DNA of 64,000 bases from Effrenium voratum (Eukaryota > Sar > Dinophyceae > Suessiales > Symbiodiniaceae), in contig CAUJNA010003745.1 in the NCBI GenBank assembly GCA_963377175.1, forward strand, positions 318,392-382,391, read 5' to 3'. A program made the translations under genes and the position numbers. This document shows, piece after piece, positions 9,701-18,881 of the stretch. The notes under the pieces were generated by a model that saw only the letters and a list, made by a program, of their open reading frames with translations, searched no databases and was not told the DNA's origin. The first letter of the stretch is position 1. The number at the start of each line of letters is the position of its first letter.

Positions 9701-11928
9701 CGTGATACACTGGCGGGCATGCCCCGGGCTCTTGCCCAAGACCCAAGACCCGTCGCCAAAAGCTTTCGTTCCCACGAAGGTCGCTCCTCCAACTTTGTCC
9801 CTTCAGCTTCAAAAGCTCCAAAACAAGTGCCCATGCCTCAGCTTAGTGGCCGTGGCTCCACCTCCGAAAGCACCCAGACTTGAAACATGGGGGGAAACCA
9901 TGGGGTGACCATTGAAAAACCATCCCAACAAACATGTCTTTCACCACGAAATGGGGCAACTGACCCATGTCCAATTTGGGGCCGAAGGACAACTTACCCA
10001 TGTTCATTTCTGGGCCCATGGAATATTGATCACCTTCCCACCGGGCGCCCCAGGCGCTGCCTTGACCACCACCTCCTGACCGTCCAGCAATCGCGCTGCG
10101 TGGACTTGGGCAATGGAGGCCGAGGCCTCGGGCCCAAAGTTTTGGGAGGCTGACGTGGACCCCTCAAGGCTTGGCATCTTTCAACCCAAGCTTGGCATGA
10201 AACCCGAAAAGTTCAGGGAGCTCCAATACTCGAATAATCCCGAAAAATTTCAGGGAGCTCCAAGACTCGAACCCCTCAAGCTGAGCTTTGAACTCCTCCA
10301 AGCCAGGAACAGGGATGCCGAAATTCACCCATAGCCGGCAAAGAAGTATCAACTACAGTAGCATTGGGTAGACCCGGCACCATTCGGGCCACCATGATCC
10401 GGGCAGAATCCTAATCCATTGAATCCCAGATCTCCATGGATATTGCGGCAGTCAACTTACTGTCGTGACGTCGGGCAATGGTGACTTGGTATTGCTTATC
10501 ATCACCACAGCCTGAGTACCACGTGTGTGGCAAAAGATGGGAAAAAGAGAGCACCTTGCAAGCTCGAATCGCGAATGTGTGTGTGTGTGGGTGGCCAATG
10601 CATTGCAAGCCTGGCATGACAACCATGGGTACAAACCCCAGTCCTGCAACGCATTGGGCTGTCTCTTGTTCAGGGAACCTTCTTAGAATGGCTTAAGAAG
10701 CGAAAGAAACAATTTTGGATCCGCTAAAAAAAGACACACCCATTTCCTGCGCAAGTTGGGTGCCCCGCCAGGGGCGTAGGATCCACGTAGGCGAAGACGC
10801 CGCGCAGAGGGCGGCCTAACCTCAGCGAGGACGTGCGGCACATGAGCTTGCCCTTGAAACGAGCAAGAGACTCCCTGAAGCAAGAGAATCTCCAGCTTGC
10901 TTCGGAGCAGAACAGCCGAACCGCAAAGACAATTCGCGATTTGAGGGTCGAATTGCGCAAGATGAGAAGCTGCAAAGAATGATCGGAAAATGGCGTCTGT
11001 TTCGCGTTGGCAACTCGATGGCCAACACCCAGCTCATGAGGCCGATGCTCGCGCTCTATGATCCGCCTCACCTGCACAAGGTGAAGGCGGTCAAAACCAG
11101 GACATCTCCAATCCAAAAGGTCAGTTTCCACAACAGACTTGGAGTATTGCTGGTGAATGAACTACGGTTAGCTGCAAACTATTGAAGGCCCATGAAGCCA
11201 ACTAGCCAAAAAGAATGAGCAACTGAGTACTCAATGCAAAACCAACCAGAAATGCCAACCCAAGCCTTAAAATCTAAGTGGCCAGTTTCCCAGCCTCCAC
11301 GAAGGAGATCTTGCTGGTGGAATCCAAGCCTTGGCCCAACTTTCCCGTGAAGCTACCGCGCAAGCAAAACGAAACGTGCAATGCTGAGTGTTTAGAAATA
11401 AATCTGAAAGCGGGACTGCCACCAAAGCCAAGGGGCGGGTGCTGAATATAGCGAGTCAAGCATGGTGCCACATTAAGTTGCATGTTGATGCAAACGATGC
11501 CAGGCATCGCCACTGGCAACATACCCACGTGGAAACTTTGTGCCTGAGTGTCACACAGCTTTGGAACTCCTTCACATACGGAGCTGGAAAGACCGTTGGT
11601 GACGATGCGATAAACTGTCCAAGCCTGGCAGGCGCACAAACGGCTCCAAATGCATCAACGTCAACGGGAGAGAAAGCTCGTCGGACTTGGAGAGCTAGCC
11701 ACGGATGCAGCACACATTCACGACGCCAGTCTGGTACCAGGACTGGGGTGATGAGCATGATTTGTGTGTGTCTCAGGACTCCGTGTGCATCCTCTCTGCC
11801 AACTTTTGAAAGGTCAGGCTGTGTATATTATAAGCGCAACCACAAGCAAAGGCACAACAAGCGCGCGCAGCACACTTCACATAGGTCGAGCCCAGCTTCT
11901 CAAACAGCTTTCGCAGCACTTTGGCAAC
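1101..11928 (-). CDS. ABC1/UbiB-family atypical kinase (plastid ABC1K type), 22 exons
   Basis: Likely an ATP-dependent atypical kinase of the ABC1/ADCK/UbiB family, linked in plastids and mitochondria to quinone and lipid metabolism or stress response. I joined 22 exons on the minus strand (1155 nt, 385 codons) by following the family motif order and codon phase. Seen in order: KxGQ motif (KLGQ, its Lys codon split by an intron), alanine-rich ASIAQVH, VVVKVQKPG, ELDFRE, VLTMERLSGVPL, HADVHAGN, FIDFGIVG, ALISMGAT, KLPREFGLLIKQ, LYFDRYTKLLAP. The pattern resembles plant plastid ABC1K7/ABC1K8 (SIA1/OSA1), so a plastid location is inferred. Donors are GC in 15 of 21 introns, GA in 3 and GT in 3. 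The N terminus upstream of 11928 (transit peptide) and the end below 1101 are unresolved. Expression is not shown by the sequence. Confidence 0.9.
1893..2028. mobile_element. Miniature element, family E (type copy)
   Basis: Ends are AGATGGGGGTTGATCAA and its perfect 17-base inverse. Body contains CCCCAAAATGACCATGGGCA and TCCGGACC. A short internal-deletion copy at 44271-44334 keeps the 13-base ends GGGGGTTGATCAA; diverged copies at 45412-45541 and 32505-32560. Confidence 0.75.
4001..4441 (-). CDS. One-exon gene: Lys/Glu-rich protein with two C-terminal membrane segments
   Basis: An uninterrupted 146-residue reading frame; an in-frame TGA lies three codons before the Met, so this start is the first possible one. 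Residues 1-12 are mildly hydrophobic, 17-77 are rich in Lys, Glu, Val and Thr with repeated KEGK and DVKDVK blocks (probably disordered), 79-99 form a hydrophobic segment (AALAAGVLVLALILGLFL), and 116-134 a second one, followed by a basic tail KKLKARGAKKDA. This suggests a small membrane protein with a long soluble tail. No family is recognised. It lies wholly inside the ABC1 kinase intron 3760-5140 on the same strand and has no intron itself, unlike its host, which fits a retroposed copy. No poly(A) relic is seen after the stop. Confidence 0.7.
   Translation of the reverse strand: MAPLEAVATPADVAPPKKSRAASPAVRKEGKEEGKVSKETSVTEVKEGKAKMETSKPQTEAKDVKDVKAEKKEEKPRRLIYAALAAGVLVLALILGLFLQDMDKVKEVLGSDMAKMVLGAFLVLSVLGAATLTVKKLKARGAKKDA
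5141..6846 (-). CDS. ABC1 kinase exons 14-17: catalytic HADVHAGN and DFG
   Basis: Exons 6801-6846, 6084-6158, 5495-5531 and 5141-5220. They encode QYTSDPEGTLVNALN, VWALSVQKCEFFHADVHAGN plus LLVLE, DGRVGFIDFGIV and GRLSPQMATGIDRLNAALAA. The Asp of HADVHAGN is the presumed catalytic base with the following Asn as metal ligand, and the Asp of DFG is the metal-binding Asp; all are intact, so the enzyme is probably active. Donors are GC, GA, GC and GC. Confidence 0.92.
7445..8993 (-). CDS. ABC1 kinase exons 9-13: ELDFRE to VLTMER
   Basis: Exons 8954-8993, 8602-8655, 8125-8184, 7774-7802 and 7445-7510. Peptides: FINPDLNIRGSLA, DIASDLRQSMLGELDFRE, ELRNLDVYREFLEENGLSAI, AAPKPYPHAS, SKRVLTMERLSGVPLVDLD. 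These follow the ABC1 block order without gaps. The DFRE exon ends at a GA donor (GAG|GAGAAT) and the next begins after TTAG; since both sides carry GAG the exact cut is ambiguous, but the joined codons are the same. The other donors are GT (8954), GC, GC and GC. Confidence 0.9.
9356..10820 (-). CDS. ABC1 kinase exons 5-8: alanine-rich loop and ATP-binding Lys
   Basis: Exons 10769-10820, 10061-10126, 9446-9488 and 9356-9389. They encode LGRPLRGVFAYVDPTPL, then ASASIAQVHAARLLDG and EVVVK, then VQKPGIEDVLKTDL, then VVYLASRVLEL. ASIAQVH is the ABC1 alanine-rich motif that replaces the usual kinase glycine loop; the Lys of VVVK is in the position of the ATP-binding Lys. All four exons use GC donors. 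Codon phases join exactly (1 nt, 0, 1 nt, 2 nt). The intron at 9489-10060 carries a copy of a miniature inverted-repeat element. Confidence 0.9.
11049..11928 (-). CDS. ABC1 kinase exons 1-4: KxGQ region
   Basis: Exons 11876-11928, 11557-11624, 11295-11329 and 11049-11071. The first ends LFEKLGSTYVK with two bases of the Lys codon. The next supplies its third base and reads LGQFIASSPTVFP, so the family's KxGQ motif exists only after splicing. Exon 3 (35 nt) gives LDSTSKISFVE, joined through a split Cys codon. Exon 4 is only 23 nt (VRRIIERE) and joins in phase to the next exon. Donors are GT, GT, GC and GC. The acceptor of the first exon (GAG before GTT) is inferred. Confidence 0.88.
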
Positions 11929-12393
11929 CTCGGCACCCAAGCTCCGAGCCAGAGAAAGATTGACTTCGCTCTCTTTGCACGGCCAGAGATACCAAGGACA
12001 ATCCCGCCTTGAAGCTTAGCCAACTTGAAAACACACTCTACACTCTACACCGATGATTGACCGCCTCCGAATCCCGCCCCCCCTTACTCCCCTTTCCAAG
12101 GCAAAGGTTTCAGGGAAAACCCCTGCCTGCCCCAGTGCCTCAGACCCTGGCGAAGGCTTCATCCAGCTGCGTTGGTGGCTTCTGAGCCACCTATGCAATG
12201 GAGCACGGCAAGCAAAGACGTGGCGCTATCGCATGGTCCTCTTCTTGCTGGTGCTCAGCAGAGAATGTGGGAAACCCAAGGGGTCCCCTTAAAGGAAACC
12301 ACCAGTTGGATGGTCTTTGAGGGTCATTCCAACTCATTCCCTGCCTCTCGCACCAGCAACTTGGCCAACCCTTGACTTCCAGATGCGCCTCGC

Positions 12394-13105
12394 CTCTGCG
12401 GCTGTCTCCGCAGCTGCCTTCGCCGCCTCGCCGGCATTGCGCACCGCGGCGTGCGACCCGATGTTTTTTACAAAAATGCTCGCCCTCGCAACAAACCCCC
12501 GCAGCCCTCCAAGATGGCCTTGAACAAGGGCGTCTCAACCAGCAATCGCTTGCAAAAAAAAGAGCGGCGAGCTAATCGCATGCCAGACCTTTTTCAACAG
12601 CTGGTCGGAACGGGATTGCAACTGACGCAATGCCCAGTTTGGCTCCTGCAGCCTTCCCCAGCCCCGCAAAAGAAAATACACAACAGCCAACGAGCTGAGT
12701 CAGCTGAGTCACCCTGAGTCAAAGAAAAAAAAATAAAACATCAACTTCGTTTTTCTGAAGCGTGGCCATCAGCGCAGGGAGGTGCCTGCAAGCCTCTCTT
12801 GATGCCAGTCTCCATGCCGGTGGAGGTGGCAACTTCCCCCACCTGACAGGGCAGCGTGATCTCTGCCCCTTGGCCCACGGGGAACGCATCCCAGGCTCGT
12901 ACCAGTTGCAGCCGGGAGGCGTTTCATGGGAATGCGGACGCAGGAAGCTGAATAGGCTTTGGGGGCTGGGGTTTGCCGGGCTGGGCTGGGGGGAACGAAT
13001 GACAGTTGGGTGCACAAGCCACAATGCCAGGCTCGGGATTTGGGACTGCAGCGACTTCTCGCCGCTCGCCTCTTGCAGCAACTTCAAGGCATCCTCTGCC
13101 AGGGC
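12394..13105 (-). CDS. Candidate exons upstream of the ABC1 kinase
   Basis: Two exon-like pieces lie between the first certain ABC1 kinase exon and the end of the coiled-coil gene. 12394-12426 (33 nt, AAKAAAETAAE) and 13070-13105 (36 nt, ALAEDALKLLQE) both sit between an AG and a GC donor and read in phase 0. They are helical and charged. They may be the kinase N-terminal region or part of another gene; no family motif supports either. I could not place a start Met or transit peptide. Confidence 0.35.
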
Positions 13106-13140
13106 CTGCGATGAGGACGACTCCCCCAACACTGCAAACG

Positions 13141-13256
13141 GAATGCCATGCAATGCAATGCAATAATTACAGGGCAGGGCAGGGCAGGGCAGTGCAATGC
13201 AATGCAATGCAACGCAATGCAATGCAATGCAACGCAATGCAATGCAATGGATGGAA
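13141..13256. repeat. GCAAT/GCAGG pentamer tract
   Basis: Pentamers GCAAT with GCAAC variants, interrupted by a short GGGCA block, about 115 bases. Confidence 0.9.
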
Positions 13257-15418
13257 TGTGATGGGATGCCCGAGAGCCTGCCATAGCACTCACCTCTCTG
13301 CAATGTGCCATCGGTGCAACCCCAAGTCCCTTCGCTCACGAGACTGGGGCAAAGTCGCTTCCGAACGCATCTAGCGACCGAAGGTGGGGACAAATGAAAG
13401 GCGAGGGACATGGCACCAATCTGCGAACCACCCAAACACGATGCAGGCATCCTCGCCTGCGGCTCGCGGGATCCCACTGTTGCTGGTCTAGGCACGCCTT
13501 AGGTCTTGCAACCAACCCATGCGGTCAGGTGGGAGCCCTGTTTTGCGGTTGAAAAGGAAACCAAAAAGAAAACCACCATTCTGGGGTCCCAAACAAAAAG
13601 ACACACCCATAATATAATGTCATGAGAATATGCTGGGCTTCCTTTCCCAGCTTTCACGTGCACAATGTGAACATTCCGTGAAGGTGCCCTAGCATGATCC
13701 AGCAGCTCGTGCGTCTCGCCCAAAAAGACTCTATAATGTGAGGCTGAAGGAAAGACAGGAAGACATGCAGTCCATTTTGGGCTCCGGGCTGGACGCCGGC
13801 GGCCTACAAGCATCGCTTGGCACATGGCTAGCCGCTCATCTCACAGCGGGCGCAAGCCGGGCACCCGCCTGGGTGCGAGGCCGCAGAACGACAAGCTCTG
13901 CACCTGGACTCATGATAGCACGCCAACTGCTTGAATCGCATTCGACTGCTAGCAGACCTTGCCAATGAGTCTGCAGACAGGGCACCGAGCTCGGCGGCTA
14001 AAGAAGCTTTCAAGGGCGCCGCGTCATATATCGCCCTATTCGGTGTGCTTCTGTGTGTGTGTGTGTATCTGTCTGTTCTGTGCGCGGTCCGCTCGTTGAG
14101 TTGGCCAATCCATGTCAACTCAGTGCGGCACGAGCCATGCGAAACCAAGCCTCAGCAAGCATGCACCGGTCCACAGGACGAACCCAATCTCAGCGTGTTC
14201 AAGGATCGAAGCCTTCTGAGGAATGTGATGCACAGGTTATGGTTTCGTGAATGCCACCCCGTCGTGTGGCGCCGCCTGTGTGCCTCATCACTTGCAATGT
14301 GCTTCATTTCGCTTGGTCAGTGCAAGTGTAGCGCACGAAGAAGACTGTGCAGCAATGAAAAACATGGGGTGTGCAACTTTGGCAGCTCCCGCCCCGCTCG
14401 AAAAAGAATCGTAGCTGCTCAAGCGCAGCACACGAAGTGCACTTAGTTCAAAACATTCATCACAAACCTGGGCTGTCCTCAGATCCCTTAGTCGGTTGGA
14501 AACCCTCCAAACAAACTAAAAAGCTAAAAGCTAAGGGGATGGCTGGGAGCCGCCAAGAAACGTCCCTTGCATCCCTTCAGGGAAAAGTTGCGGGCTGCTG
14601 AGCCGCCGGCAGGCAAGCGAGCGTGGGGAATCCAGCGCGGCGCCTTCTCCATGCCTGCGCTCGGTCTGTGGAGGTCTGTGGATGGACGAAATCCGCCTCT
14701 CGCACCACGAAACGAAACCATGGCTGAAACCGTAAGGTTGGTTGGTATTTGCCGGGGAATCGAATCAGAAACCAGGGTTCCTTCTAGGTGCTGCGAAATG
14801 GATTTTGTCACATCTGTGATCCATGGGGGTGTGGGCGCCAAGTAATTCCCCGCTCACGGGCCACCCACTGGCGCAGGCTGCTCGGGGCTTCCGAAGGGCA
14901 AACCATTCGAATTCGGATCCATATGGACAAAATCCGCGCCAGCCCCAGTTGGTCAGTTGGGTTTGGGTGGTTTATCAAGCAGTGCTCATACGGCTTCATC
15001 CATCCCAACTGGTGCCAAGTTCGATTTTGCCCATCCACATCGCTCCAAGTCTCCAGAGGGATGGCTATTGTTGTCCCTATGACTTAGCCGGATCCCCGCC
15101 TGCGTCATGGACTGCATTGTTAGGGCAGTTCCCCGGTCTGTGAGCTGTTTGCTGTTCCAAGGGCGAATGGGCCGGTAAAAACGGGTGACTCACATATCGG
15201 ACCAATTCTAGGTTGGACCATGCGAAGGATGGGCGAGTTGCTGACTGGAACTCAGTCGTCTGGTCTTGTAGCTCATGGTACCACCGAGGCTTGTCGGTGA
15301 TTGCAGTCGCCTTCTCACACATGGCAGCCTGTGGATCTGCTGTGGTACATGGTTCTCATTGCTACGCGAACGGCAAGCTGCCATGCGGCGTCTTCAGCAC
15401 CAAACAAAGGCTTAATAA

Positions 15419-15545
15419 GTTGACCCCGGATTAATAAACCCCTGTTTATTGATATGGGGGTGTTCCCCTACAAAAGTGATAGATCCCCACTAAAACCAGG
15501 ACACCCCCATATCAATAAACAGGGGTTTATTAATCCGCGGTCAAC
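15419..15545. mobile_element. Near-perfect palindromic miniature element
   Basis: Two 45-base arms (15419-15463 and 15501-15545) are inverted copies of each other with a single mismatch, separated by a 37-base loop. The arms begin GTTGACC and contain the motif AATAAACCCCTGTTTATTG. No coding capacity. A shortened relative is present at about 9156-9205. The high identity of the two arms suggests a recent insertion. Confidence 0.8.
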
Positions 15546-16102
15546 ATTACAGATCACCACTGGGTGGTAGCAGCGACCTGTAAGGAATTGATCGAGATGC
15601 CTTCCAACAATTTACCACTCTCCAGAGATTCGACCAAAAGATCTCAGGATCTTCAAAAGACCAGTCAAAGCTCGCCTCGCAAGGAACAAAACAACGACAC
15701 CACGAAGAAAAGCCCATGCCAGGACACCATGAGCAGGCTTCTTAAGCATCAACAAGCATTCGCTAACAAGAAAAAAAGACCGTCAGGTGCCTCATGTAGC
15801 TCAGTCTACCGAAATTTGGAAAGGCTCTAGAGCACGAATATGCCACCACTCTGTCCACCTTGTGAGTCAATGTGCCACTATCCATCGTTGCTCCGCCGCT
15901 GCAGGCCTCTCCAACCAAATGTGCAACTGGCTGAACCGCAAAAACAGTGAGGTGCAGCAGATGTGCCGATCCTTTGTTCTGATCCTTTGAGACCCTGCCC
16001 GCGCAGGTTGGGGCACTTCAGGAATGCGAGGACATAGTCAGAAAGCCTGGCTCGCTGGCAACAGAAATCAACTGTGCATGGCTGGGCAAAACAGCCGGTC
16101 GC

Positions 16103-16160
16103 AGCACAAGCGCACGCACGCACGCACACACACGCGCACACACACACACACACACACACT
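16103..16160. repeat. CA-rich microsatellite
   Basis: CGCA units pass into CA units, about 55 bases, in the gap between gene Y and the ABC1 kinase gene. Confidence 0.9.
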
Positions 16161-16780
16161 CGTTCAAAGCCACCTCATTTCGTGCTGCACGCCTCGTAGG
16201 CTAATGTCACAGCAAATCTTCAAATTGTAGCGCAGGGAGTGTCAAACCTGTATTTGCAGAAACAAGCTTACTTGCTGATCAAACCTTACCATACATGCGT
16301 TTGGCACTCCATATTGCCTGCTCTTCTGTACGGTAGGCGTGCTTCAAAAGTACCTGTACGGGCACACCTGCAACCACATTGATCTGCCGCACTTTTGCAG
16401 ACCGGCAACCCTAAGGCACTAAAGCTGCCAACCCCTTGAGACACTTCAGTGAACAAGCAAAGCAGGATGCAATGCATGTTTCCGCTGAGGTCCTCTTGGA
16501 TGGCTTGCGACTGTACAACTCAAAAGGCAGAGCGGTTAGGCGCCACCAAGTTTGCGCAGCACCTGGGCTGACGATGGTTCCTTTTTTCATAGGGCTCCTT
16601 TTTTCATAGGGAGAACCTTTTGCAGTCAGTTCCCACGGAGGCCATACATAGGGTTTTTGCCTCACAATAGGGGGACGGTGTCCTTCAAATCCACCCAACA
16701 GGCGGTTCCCGAAAAGAAGGAAACTAGAAGACGGGTGGCCCTGAAGCATTTTCCACCCTGAATCGGTCCATTTTTCCAAC

Positions 16781-17052
16781 TATGCATTTCACTCTCTACT
16801 CTGTGCATGCCTCTATGCATCTCACTGTCTACCTTGCATGCCGTTATGCATGACCCTCTCTACTTTCCCGTGTCTACTTTCCTTGCGCGTGCATCTATGC
16901 TGTCTAATTTGCTTGCGCATGCACTTGCCTCAGTACTTGCCCTACGCATGCCTCTACACGTGTCACGGTCTACTTTCCCTGCGCCTGTGCTTGCCTTTTG
17001 CATTTCACTGCGCACTTTCCCTACGCATGCCTCTATGCATTTCACTGTCTAC
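16781..17052. repeat. Degenerate minisatellite
   Basis: About 270 bases made of imperfect copies of a unit near 40 bases with CTACGCATGCCTCTATGCAT and TTTCACTGTCTACTTTCC words. It begins just above the last exons of gene Y and lies between it and the ABC1 kinase gene. Confidence 0.75.
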
Positions 17053-17118
17053 GCAACGACTTTACCGGAAGAACCCTTTGCAATGCGTGCAGGAAAAAAA
17101 GGATACAGTCAGCCACAG

Positions 17119-18881
17119 TCAAGGCACCACCAGCCTCTCCGTCAATTCACAAATCGTGGGATCATGCTTCAAGTCCTTCTTGCTCCAATCTTGCTCGTCC
17201 TTAAGCTGGCGCTTCAACTTCTGCAGGTCTTCCTCAGGGGGGACAACTTGTTCAACGGCCCTGGCCCGGTAAACAACCACCGTGGCTGGTCTAAATGGTG
17301 CTGGCTTGATCCACAGCCCATGTCCTCGAGCTGTTCGAGTTCCTCCATATCCGCCTCCACCTCCTTGCCGTGGGCCTTGGTGCGCTTTTTGTCCTGCACT
17401 TCCTTGCTGCGCAGCTCCTGCAGCCGAATGAGCCAGTTCATCACCTGCTCGTCTTTGTCCTGCTCCGCCTAAGTGGGAGCAGTGGCCCAACGATTCTTGC
17501 GAGCATGGTGAACTGTTATTCAGAAACCTCTACGGAGCGAGCGGCGCCTTTTTTTCACCATGTGTTGAGCCAACCTGCCGGCATGTTGTTGTGTGTGAGA
17601 ACCCCCGCCTGGGATAGGCCTTCTGTGCTCAGGTGAGCCTTGCGCTCCGTTACGTTGAGGATCAGTTGCTCCAGCTCCTGCCGTGCTCTGTGCCCTCCAT
17701 GAACCAGGCCGCAGTAAACTCAAGCGAAGGGGTGATTCGACCAGCAAAGTTAACGGAGGCACACGTGACTCCAAGCAACCTGGTGCCAGCAGCGCGCTTC
17801 GCCCGCAAGTTCCGAGTTGTCAACTCAGAAGAAAAAGGCCGGGTCTTTCTTCGACCGTCAAAAGGCAAACAAAGGCAAACCACCCGTCTTGGACGCTTTT
17901 GGAGACGCTGACTTGGAACCCAATCTGTCCCCCTCTTTTCGCTAACATGAAACTCGCTGCCCGAGCCCTTCCTTTGGTCCGTTTTGCTGGGCGGTTTCTT
18001 CGTTCTCCTGGTGTTTTGGCGCTGCACCTCCATGTTTTTGGCGGGGGTCTGCAAGAATTTTGAGCCACACCCAATCAGAACTTGTAGAGTTCTATGTAGG
18101 CCCTTCTAACTATAAACTAGGCAGAGGCACCGAAGATGGCCCTTTTTGGGCTTTGAGCCCGCCATTTATTTTGGTGTGTCTGTTTTTGGAAAGCACCCTT
18201 TCTGAGTTCGTTTTGTTTGGACATGAGAGGGGAGAACCGCCCAATTTTGGGGCTTCCCCCACGATTCAAGTGTCTCTTAACATAGGAACCCAAACAAACG
18301 ACCGTGCCACGAGCCTCCCCCTACCTCAAGAACCGGCGGTTTTCCTTGGGGTTCTCCCTGCTTTCCGGTTCGTTCGGTTCGCTCCTTGGACTCTGAGGGG
18401 CTGAGGCCGTCGTGGCGCTGCGCCAGGCGCAGCACCAGCTGGCGCTCGCGCTGCGCCAGCTGCTGCACCACCAGCTTCATGTCTGGACCCTTCGGCGCAT
18501 CCTCCATGGAGTTTCGGCGGCTACATGCACGGAAGTGGTGAGAAGCAAGTTGTTTTTTCAAAAAATGGTCCTTGAAAAAAGAACATGAATGGAGAATATG
18601 GCCATGCTTATGTCCACTGGTTGCCCATTAAAACTGGTAGCCTTCTTTGGGCCCTTAAGCGAATCCAAACAGTCTGGGTCTGGTGCTACTCGGGGCCCAT
18701 TTGGATTTTTCCATTTGGATTTTTCCTCGGGATCCACAAAGCGCTTGGGGCTCAGCAAGGACTCCGAGAGCTGGTCCAGGCGGTCTTCAATGTCTTTGAG
18801 CTCGAAGTCGTCCTTCAAAGTTTTGTTGGTGTAGCCCGCCTTCTTCAACTCATCCCTGTACGCAACCACTGCCTTGGCCAC
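17119..18881 (-). CDS. Gene Y block 7: last coiled-coil exons and stop
   Basis: Exons 18726-18881 (52 codons: VAKAVVAYRDELKKAGYTNK ... IEDRLDQLSESLLSPKRFVD, GA donor), 18385-18501 (39 codons: MKLVVQQLAQRERQLVLRLA, GA), 17639-17677 (ELEQLILNVTERK, GC), 17325-17468 (48 codons: MNWLIRLQELRSKEVQDKK, GA), 17119-17232 (EDLQKLKRQLKDEQDWSKKD ... ELTERLVVP, then TGA). A further candidate near 17945-18045 reads NTRRTKKPPSKTDQRKGSG. These exons are longer than those upstream and less strictly heptad. The stop at 17119 is the natural 3' end of the gene but an unseen extra splice cannot be excluded. Confidence 0.65.

Larger units (their letters stand above)
13257..16780. other. Gap between the ABC1 kinase gene and gene Y
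   Basis: No exon supported by splice context plus a family motif or coil pattern was found here on either strand. The stretch contains the palindromic element at 15419-15545, a family D copy at 13545-13611, an interspersed AAAAAGCTAA(A/G) repeat near 14511-14570 (also near 5310-5360 and 38820-38865) and the CA tract at 16103. The kinase promoter, if any, should lie here. Confidence 0.4.

Noticed and set aside
10858..10983. Plus-strand coiled-coil-like frame (KRARDSLKQENLQLASEQ ...)
   Set aside because: It lies between two certain minus-strand kinase exons, has no start codon or splice context of its own, and no other plus-strand gene was found. Probably chance.
11323..11350. KLGQ word in GKLGQGLDSTSK as the kinase KxGQ motif
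   Set aside because: The family context and phase show that the true motif is formed by exons 11876-11928 and 11557-11624; here only LDSTSKISFVE is exonic.
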